The notes beneath the pieces are model-generated. The model had not been told where the DNA came from, made no database searches, and was given only the letters and a program-made list of their open reading frames with translations. From Bacillota bacterium (GTDB lineage: Bacteria > Bacillota > Clostridia > Lachnospirales > Lachnospiraceae): a DNA stretch of 64,000 nucleotides. This document shows, piece after piece, positions 58,114-64,000 of the stretch. The number at the start of each line of letters is the position of its first letter. Positions within the stretch are counted from its first letter, which is position 1. Made by a program: the position numbers and the translations under genes. The stretch spans positions 1 to 64,000 of the forward strand of contig JAEZZQ010000024.1 of the NCBI GenBank assembly GCA_023442465.1, in the 5' to 3' direction.

Positions 58114-60615
58114 TTATTCGGTCATATAAATAGACACCTTTTTTACAATATCGCTCACTGCTTCCTCCAGACTCTTTCCGCCTTGCATATAATTGATTCC
58201 TTCCTCACATACCGCATCCTCCAGCACCGTATCCTTCACATAAGGAGTATCCGCTTTTGCCATCCAGTCTCTCAGTGTTTGAAGCTGTCCTTCATCCACC
58301 CAATATACATCCAGAGAAACCATCATTCCGTCCCCATCGGACATTCCGATAGAACCGTAAAGTCCGTCTTCTCCCATATGTTCTTCCTTGGGTATAAAGC
58401 TTTCCTCAAAGGCCTCTTTATTTACTGCAAGACCGTTAAACAGTGATACCTGGTTCTCCTTTCCTAAGAGAACTTTAATCAGCCCCTGTGCCATTTCCGT
58501 ATTATCTGAAACTGCACTGATCCCTATGAGTGTTTTTGGCAGGAATACGTTCGTACTCTGTCCGCTTACCGGAAGAAGCACATTATCCTCGAAACCTTTC
58601 ACCCTATGTACGGAATTGAGTGAAGCATAACTATAGGGATCGGGTAAGGTTCCCAATACCATATGGGTCATTCCGCCTATGTAACTCATTTCATCCATAG
58701 CTCCGAAGTAATCCCACTCTTCTCTGGTCGTTGCATATTCCGTCATATAATAATCATTTACACTGTTATAACGATCGATATCCTTCTCCGACGCGCCTTC
58801 CATCTGAGCATCATAGACTCTCTTTGCCTCTGTCAGGAATTCTGAAACGGCAGTTTCATTAATCCCTCCATTCTTTGTTTTCCACGCAGGGGATGAAATC
58901 ATGGCCAATAACCGAATAATCCCTCTCTCCGAATAGATATCCAGCAATCCGCCTTCCGGATTGTCCTCACGAAGTGCTTCCATCGCATCCGCTATGCCCT
59001 CTATATTCTTCATCCCGGAGACATATTTCTCTTTCCCCAATACCAGAGGAAGCTGTACTTCACAAGGAATCGTATAAATCCCGCCATTTTTCTTAAATGC
59101 GTCTATAATATTGGAAAACAGCTCTGCATCTCCCGTCAGGCCACTGAGGCAGGTACTTAAATCCAGTAACATCCCTTTTTCGATATAGGAATCCAATGGC
59201 ATATTATCAAGTACAAGCAAATCAGGCCCTTCCCCGGCCATAATCTGCGTATTCAGTTTCTTCAGCGCATCATCTCTCGTAACGGAGTTATCATCACCCA
59301 TTCCAATCTCATAATCGACAAAAACATCCGGATTTTCGGTCTGATATATGGAAATTGCCTGACTCATGGTGTCATTTTCTTTTAAGCTGTAAACCTTAAG
59401 CTTTTCACTTGGCGTTGATGGTATATCCGCATTGTATACATAATGCACCAGCTTACCGCCTGAAAACAGTGTCAAAAATTCATTATTTTCCAGTGCGACC
59501 ATCGCAATCAATCCATCGGCAGGATTGCTGAAGCTGGATAAGTTTCCGTCAATGACCTGCTCTATGGCGCTTCCCCCGATCACATGGCGATGCAGTCCTT
59601 TTTTTCCTGCCATGTAAAGAACTCCGTCCTCACCGGTAAAGAAATAGAAATCATAAGTACCGAATCCGTACATTTCCCTTTGCGTATAATTCTCCAGAAC
59701 AAAATCATTTAAAACCTCATCCACTATATATTCTTCTTTGGTCATATCATAAATCAATATTCCATTGGCATAAGTGTAACCATCTATGATCATGAGATCA
59801 CCTTGAAGCTGTATCATCTCAGGGCGTCCTTCCACCGTAAGAAATTTCTCGCTGCTGCCATCCTCATTTACTTCATAAATGGTTTCTCCCAAGGTGGTTA
59901 CAAAAATCCTGCCGGAATCCGCAATCCATATTCCATAAGGGTATTTCTCATCTTCCGTCAAAGAAAACTGTGCTTCTATCCGGGTTCCATCCGGCTTTAC
60001 GATCATACATACGGGATGAAGCTGAAACAACTCATCAGAAGCCTCACCGTTATTTTCTCCCTCTCCGCTCACTTCACTTCCGGTTTCTCCGCCGTCTGCT
60101 TCCTTCCCGGCTTCCCCTCCATCCGTTTCTACCGCATTTGCTTTTGTAAGCGCCTCCTCTAAGTCTGTCTCTTCCCCGGAGGAGGAACTGGCATCATAAA
60201 TAACGCCCGTTGTTCCGTCTGCACCTATCGCAATATCCATGATATAAGCATCTTTGGCCTGCAGTGCCGTAAACCAGTCTTTCTCTTCCGGATTCCATGT
60301 AATGCCGTTATCTTCGGATTTAATCTGTCCCATATAGTAATCCGCAATAATGAGCTTCCCATCGGACAGCTTCGCAATACCATCCGGTTGGTAACAGTAT
60401 TCTGACAGGTCTGTCACATTCTCTACATACCGTCCCATCCCCTTACTGCCTTCTCCAGTCGCCGATATACTGTCTTCTATCTGAGCTGCCTGCTCTGCAT
60501 CTCCGTTAGCTGACCCCATTGTCATATCTTTGGCTCCGCAGCCTGCTGTCGAAAGTATCATTGCTCCGGTGAGAAACAGACTTATCAGTCTTTTCCTAAA
60601 AAAATCCCTTTTCAT
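58114..60615 (-). CDS. Fusion lipoprotein: propeller-like sensor plus solute-binding domain
   Basis: 833 residues, about twice the normal length of a family-1 binding protein. Lipobox LSTAGCGA (Cys about 26). Residues about 60-410 form repeated short beta-strand units (DGIAKLSDGKLIIADYY, YIMDIAIGADGTTGVIYD, YPYGIWIADSGRIFVTT, MIQLQGDLMIIDGYTY, DGVLYMAGKKGLHRHVI) that look like blades of a beta-propeller, with an acidic Gly/Glu-rich insert near 150-185. Residues about 415-830 are an extracellular solute-binding domain (EKLKVYSLKENDTMSQAISIYQTENPDVFVDYEIG). The fusion suggests that the propeller gates or senses something for the importer. Ligand unknown. Confidence 0.88.
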   Translation of the reverse strand: MKRDFFRKRLISLFLTGAMILSTAGCGAKDMTMGSANGDAEQAAQIEDSISATGEGSKGMGRYVENVTDLSEYCYQPDGIAKLSDGKLIIADYYMGQIKSEDNGITWNPEEKDWFTALQAKDAYIMDIAIGADGTTGVIYDASSSSGEETDLEEALTKANAVETDGGEAGKEADGGETGSEVSGEGENNGEASDELFQLHPVCMIVKPDGTRIEAQFSLTEDEKYPYGIWIADSGRIFVTTLGETIYEVNEDGSSEKFLTVEGRPEMIQLQGDLMIIDGYTYANGILIYDMTKEEYIVDEVLNDFVLENYTQREMYGFGTYDFYFFTGEDGVLYMAGKKGLHRHVIGGSAIEQVIDGNLSSFSNPADGLIAMVALENNEFLTLFSGGKLVHYVYNADIPSTPSEKLKVYSLKENDTMSQAISIYQTENPDVFVDYEIGMGDDNSVTRDDALKKLNTQIMAGEGPDLLVLDNMPLDSYIEKGMLLDLSTCLSGLTGDAELFSNIIDAFKKNGGIYTIPCEVQLPLVLGKEKYVSGMKNIEGIADAMEALREDNPEGGLLDIYSERGIIRLLAMISSPAWKTKNGGINETAVSEFLTEAKRVYDAQMEGASEKDIDRYNSVNDYYMTEYATTREEWDYFGAMDEMSYIGGMTHMVLGTLPDPYSYASLNSVHRVKGFEDNVLLPVSGQSTNVFLPKTLIGISAVSDNTEMAQGLIKVLLGKENQVSLFNGLAVNKEAFEESFIPKEEHMGEDGLYGSIGMSDGDGMMVSLDVYWVDEGQLQTLRDWMAKADTPYVKDTVLEDAVCEEGINYMQGGKSLEEAVSDIVKKVSIYMTE

Positions 60616-60644
60616 TGTTATTCTCCCTATTATTCTGGCTTTTC

Positions 60645-61265
60645 TTACCTAACTTCATTGATTGAAATAATATCTGCATAAAAATCATTTCCGTCCCAAT
60701 TGCCTGTCATATGTAAAATCATACCCTTTTTAATGTCTTCAAAGGACCCTTCTCTGCTTTCTACATTCCCTCCCCCATCTCTGATTATATTAAATTCATA
60801 CTCAGCTCCAGCGTTAAAATATATACTCAATATATTTTCAGTTCCATCCTCCGAAGCAGGTGACACGGCAATCTGACCATCCTCTGTGTCCATTGTAAAT
60901 ATCTGGCTGACTGTTGCACTGTTATCGCCAACACCTTTTACCATACCGCTTATTTCTTCCTTTACGCTTTGACCGTCGGAATTATTTTCTGTGCTATTCT
61001 TTTGCTTCTGTGCTTCCGTATCTGTATCTTCTGTTTTTGTATCTGCATCTTCTGTTTCTTCTGCTTCTGTATCTACAGCAATATCTTCTGTTTCACTATT
61101 CTTTGTTCTACTGTTCTGCGTTCCACTATCCTCTGTTTCCATCGATACTTCATCTTCTATAATTTCTGTTTCAAGAGGTACTGCTTCTTCTGTCTTACTT
61201 TGGCAGCCTGCAGCCAGACAAAACGCTGCAATCATCAGCCCTATAATAATCATCTTCTTTTTCAT
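60645..61265 (-). CDS. Small lipoprotein with Thr/Glu/Asp-rich tether
   Basis: About 206 residues from ATG 61265 (the frame extends 10 codons upstream; AGGAGAAAAAGTA lies before ATG 61265). Lipobox CLAAGCQS, a low-complexity acidic tether (about 30-105, repeats of TEDT/AETED type), then a C-terminal compact beta-rich domain (about 115-206, VKGVGDNSATVSQIFTMDTEDGQIAVSP ... MILHMTGNWDGNDFYADIISINEVR). No family recognised. First gene of the run that continues with the fusion binding protein, and divergent from a two-component system. Confidence 0.82.
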   Translation of the reverse strand: MKKKMIIIGLMIAAFCLAAGCQSKTEEAVPLETEIIEDEVSMETEDSGTQNSRTKNSETEDIAVDTEAEETEDADTKTEDTDTEAQKQKNSTENNSDGQSVKEEISGMVKGVGDNSATVSQIFTMDTEDGQIAVSPASEDGTENILSIYFNAGAEYEFNIIRDGGGNVESREGSFEDIKKGMILHMTGNWDGNDFYADIISINEVR

Positions 61266-61388
61266 TACTTTTTCTCCTTTTACATCTCTGATCAATTGCC
61301 AATTGCAAAACTCATATCTTACGCCATTTTATGTACAATTTCACGACCTTGCAAAGGCTCTCTTCATGATGCTCATCATAACAGACCA

Positions 61389-61464
61389 TTCTCTAAAGTT
61401 TCTCTAAGGTTAAAATTTATTAAAATTCAGTATTCCCTTATACGGAAATTAAAGTTTTAGAGAA
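61389..61464. promoter_or_regulatory. OmpR-type repeats in the divergent control region
   Basis: TTCTCTAAAGT (61389-61399) is followed directly by TTCTCTAAGGT (61400-61410), a tandem pair with an 11-bp period; an inverted half (TTTTAGAGAA, 61455-61464) lies closer to the regulator gene. An 11-bp tandem is typical for OmpR-family response regulators binding as head-to-tail dimers. Confidence 0.65.
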
Positions 61465-61529
61465 TATTTAAAGATTTCTATGTTACTATAGTGATAGTAT
61501 TTACATTCCAATTAAGAGGTCATATGAAC

Positions 61530-62216
61530 ATGAGAATTTTACTTGCCGAAGACGACATAAACTTAAATCATACTCTTTCCTATCAGCTAAATGCTCAAGG
61601 ATTTACGGTAGATTCCTGTTTTGACGGAGAAGAAGCCTTATTTTTTGCCAAAGAAAATATTCATGATATCATTCTGCTCGACCGCATGCTCCCTATGATA
61701 GAGGGCACCAATGTACTGCAAAACTTGCGCAAGGAAGAAATCACCATTCCGGTAATATTGATCACCGCTTTAGGAGCGCTTTCCGACAAGGTAGAGGGGT
61801 TGAATATGGGAGCAGATGATTATCTGGTCAAGCCTTTTGCCTTTGAAGAACTTCTTGCCAGAATTTATTGCGTAACGAGGCGCTCTCCCATCCTTGCCAA
61901 AGATAATAAATTTGTTTTGTCTGATGTTACTTACTCTCCCGAAGAAAACATTTTAATAGGACCAAAGGGAAATTGCTCCCTTTCCAAAAGAGAAGGCACT
62001 TTACTGGAAGCCTTTTTACGAAACCAGGGGCAGACTCTTTCCAGAAGCACGCTGTTATTAAAGGTATGGGGACCGGACAGCGATGTGGAAGACGGAAATC
62101 TGGATAATTATATCCACTTTTTACGCAGACGGCTTCTGGCGATCGGAAGCCGGCTCCAAATCAAGACGATTCGGGGAATAGGCTACTGCCTGAAGGAAGG
62201 AGCAGCTAATGTTTAA
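61530..62216 (+). CDS. OmpR-family response regulator
   Basis: About 228 residues from ATG 61530 (AAGAGGT 9 bases upstream; ATG 61524 also possible). Receiver domain with acidic pocket (ILLAEDDINL), phospho-acceptor Asp in IILLDRMLPM, and KP in DYLVKPFAFEELLARI; C-terminal winged helix (EDGNLDNYIHFLRRRLLAIGSRLQIKTIRGIGYCL). It overlaps the kinase gene by 8 bases. Its probable sites lie in the divergent region, so it likely controls both itself and the lipoprotein-importer-HlyD genes. Confidence 0.95.
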   Translation: MRILLAEDDINLNHTLSYQLNAQGFTVDSCFDGEEALFFAKENIHDIILLDRMLPMIEGTNVLQNLRKEEITIPVILITALGALSDKVEGLNMGADDYLVKPFAFEELLARIYCVTRRSPILAKDNKFVLSDVTYSPEENILIGPKGNCSLSKREGTLLEAFLRNQGQTLSRSTLLLKVWGPDSDVEDGNLDNYIHFLRRRLLAIGSRLQIKTIRGIGYCLKEGAANV

Positions 62217-63495
62217 AAAAGTACATTTTCGCCTGACACTCATGTGCGGCGGCATTACAACCTTAATATTGGTGATTATGACGCTGGGCTACTTATACAT
62301 ATCTGAGAAAAACTTAAAAGACACCCAGCTTCTTTCCTTTCGAAATAATATGAATACCGTTACTGCCAATTTAGAGCAGCAGTCTGTCATTACGCATGAA
62401 TGGCTGTCCAAATTGGAGGATAACGGTAAATATATGATTTTTCTGATGGACAATGACATTCCCTTTTTATTTAACAGCCGTTCCACAGATTCGAATGTGG
62501 AGGAATTGTATACAGAAGCCTTTGCCTATTATCGGAATAACTTTTCCGTAGAAACGACAGCGCCTGCTCTCTATCATTCTACTCATACAGAATTTATCTT
62601 TAGCTCTGCAAATAAAAAAGAATATTATGCTTCCGTCATCACCTTGGAAAAAGGAAAAAATATACTGCAAATGCTGGTGCTTTCGCCGCTGGCACCAATG
62701 AAAGAGCAGCTTCTTAGCCAGCGTCTTTTTTTTCTGGGTATCATTTCCTTCGTCCTGATCATACTGTGGCTCTTTTCTTATGCTTTTACTAAAATACTGC
62801 TGCATCCGATAGAAGAAAACAGAAAAAACCAGGCTCAGTTCGTAGCCTCTGCCTCCCACGAGCTGCGTACTCCTCTGGCTGTTATCCTTTCCTGTCTGGA
62901 AAGCTTTAAGCAGGCGCCTGAAAATAAAAAAGAGACGTTTCTTAACATCATGGAATCCGAATCCCGGCGCATGTCGGCCCTTGTTGACGATATGCTGGAT
63001 TTATCCCGCTCGGACAACCATAGCTTTTCTATCGAAAAGGAAAGCGTAGAATTGGATACACTTTTGCTGAACTCCTACGAAGCATTTGAGCCCATGGCAA
63101 AGGAAAAAAAGCTGACGCTTTCCATCCATCTGCCGGATGCTGCTCTGCCATCCTGCATCTGCGATAGGAACCGCATTAAACAAGTAACTGCCATCCTTTT
63201 GCACAATGCGGTAAGCTATACTCCCGCAGGAGGAACCGTAAACCTCTCCCTTCATCTGAAAAAGAAGCATTTTCTTATTACTGTCACCGATACGGGAATC
63301 GGTATCGATGACGATGAAAAGGAGAAGATTTTTCACCGCTTTTACCGAAGTGAAAAATCCCGAAGTGACAAGGGACACTTCGGGTTAGGTTTATGTATTG
63401 CTTCTGAAATTGTGAAGGCGCATAACGGCTCTATACGGATTACCGATACGCCGGGGGGCGGTTCTACCTTTACGGTATGGCTCCCGATGCTTTGA
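62209..63495 (+). CDS. Sensor histidine kinase
   Basis: 428 residues. Two membrane segments (about 10-30 and 180-205) flank an extracytoplasmic sensor of about 150 residues with no known domain. Cytoplasmic part: H-box ASASHELRTPLAVILSCLES, N-box LLHNAVSYTPAGG, G1 VTDTGIGIDDDE, G2 KGHFGLGLCIASEI. It phosphorylates the response regulator encoded just before it. Together with the divergent lipoproteins it could form a signalling unit that reads the binding-protein state. Confidence 0.95.
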   Translation: MFKKVHFRLTLMCGGITTLILVIMTLGYLYISEKNLKDTQLLSFRNNMNTVTANLEQQSVITHEWLSKLEDNGKYMIFLMDNDIPFLFNSRSTDSNVEELYTEAFAYYRNNFSVETTAPALYHSTHTEFIFSSANKKEYYASVITLEKGKNILQMLVLSPLAPMKEQLLSQRLFFLGIISFVLIILWLFSYAFTKILLHPIEENRKNQAQFVASASHELRTPLAVILSCLESFKQAPENKKETFLNIMESESRRMSALVDDMLDLSRSDNHSFSIEKESVELDTLLLNSYEAFEPMAKEKKLTLSIHLPDAALPSCICDRNRIKQVTAILLHNAVSYTPAGGTVNLSLHLKKKHFLITVTDTGIGIDDDEKEKIFHRFYRSEKSRSDKGHFGLGLCIASEIVKAHNGSIRITDTPGGGSTFTVWLPML

Positions 63496-64000
63496 ATAAG
63501 CGCTATCCTTCCAGTTTCCATATTCCGGCATAAGCCATACGGTCCACATTTCCTCATCACCAGGATTCTGCAATGCAAAATAAGCATCCTCGCCATCTTT
63601 ATAAACAACGATGTCTTTATGTCCCGCTTCATTGACCCCGTTTTCCGGATGTCAAATAGTCCCCCAGGCAATTCGCACTCTCTAAAATAAAAGGATTGTC
63701 TTTTTCAGACACTGTCTGCCCTTCTCCGGTAATTCCTGCTCCTCCCCTCGGAATAATCCACAGTAAAGTATCGATGTCACTTATTACATTGGGCTTTTCC
63801 TCCGTGAAAAGGTATGCTCCGCATTCTCCATTTGCATTGTTTTCCTATGTCAATGGAAAACGGGTTCAGCCTCATTGCAGGTTCATGAATTCGCCCGGTC
63901 CTCCATGATCCATATCCTTGCTTTAGAAAAACAATATTGGATTTAAAAATTCTGACTTAGACTATAACAGCAAGCTTTTTCTGCCAAGGGAAAAAGTTTC
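63496..64000. pseudogene. Remnants of a minus-strand gene at the window edge
   Basis: On the minus strand, protein-like stretches occur in shifting frames: NEAGHKDIVVYKDGEDAYF and EEMWTVWLMPEYGNWKDSAY (63500-63640), PNVISDIDTLLWIIPRGG with EKDNPFILESANCLGDYL (63645-63810) and GYGSWRTGRIHEPAMRLN further right. Frame breaks separate them. The pattern suggests a decayed secreted or carbohydrate-active protein, but I cannot assign a family and the gene may continue beyond the window. Confidence 0.5.

Overview
The window looks like a chromosomal segment of a low-GC, anaerobic Firmicute of the Lachnospiraceae type (Clostridium cluster XIVa). Pointers are strong AGGAGG-type ribosome binding sites, consensus TTGACA-N17-TATAAT promoters, tRNAs without encoded CCA, a clostridial-type cellobiose phosphorylase, rubrerythrin with a PerR-like regulator, several c-di-GMP proteins, and ABC sugar importers whose ATPase is not encoded nearby. 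This placement is inference from gene content, not from a search. No rRNA, CRISPR array, prophage or replication origin is visible.

Layout. 1-5.1 kb is an accessory island ending at a tRNA-Leu: two HEPN-type genes (one broken), and a two-gene minus-strand operon (zinc-ribbon protein plus unknown partner). A complete IS256-family element has landed in the partner gene; it has an exact 8-bp target duplication and removing it restores a 283-codon frame. 5.5-8.7 kb holds an IS200 tnpA, a MarR-pirin-nitroreductase operon with a clear promoter and operator, and a decayed decarboxylase beta-subunit gene. 8.8-15.8 kb has a MATE transporter, a six-tRNA array with its promoter, and housekeeping genes (YfcE-like phosphodiesterase, RdgB, an amidase-fold protein lacking catalytic residues, an RlmL-like methyltransferase), then a small Asn-rich protein, a possible small RNA and a DUF1700 protein.

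15.9-23.9 kb is a cellobiose/cellodextrin locus: two permeases, a binding lipoprotein, a LacI regulator and, divergently, a GH94 cellobiose phosphorylase. The 830-bp spacer carries repeated operator-like motifs and tandem promoters. 24-34 kb holds cardiolipin synthase, rubrerythrin and PerR, a TatD-linked radical SAM protein, a pyridoxal/pyridoxamine kinase, an HD-GYP protein overlapped by an oxygen-binding di-iron (ODP-like) protein, a polytopic membrane protein, tRNA-Arg and a TrpB2. 34-44 kb adds a broken serine hydrolase and a second group of signalling genes (EAL-CBS-GGDEF, HD, GGDEF, SBP-GGDEF) around a GH13 glucosidase and an AraC regulator. 44-54 kb has HflC/HflK, a flavin reductase, DeoR and MerR regulators, TrmO behind a MerR-type promoter, a three-gene Gfo/Idh-isomerase-hydrolase operon and a methyltransferase.

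54.5-63.5 kb is the most unusual intact locus: a two-component system divergent from a run of genes for a lipoprotein, a propeller-like/solute-binding fusion lipoprotein, two ABC permeases and an HlyD-type adaptor, with 11-bp tandem OmpR-type repeats between them. Two dispersed intergenic repeat families (four and three copies) are scattered through the window; the larger one folds as a branched hairpin.
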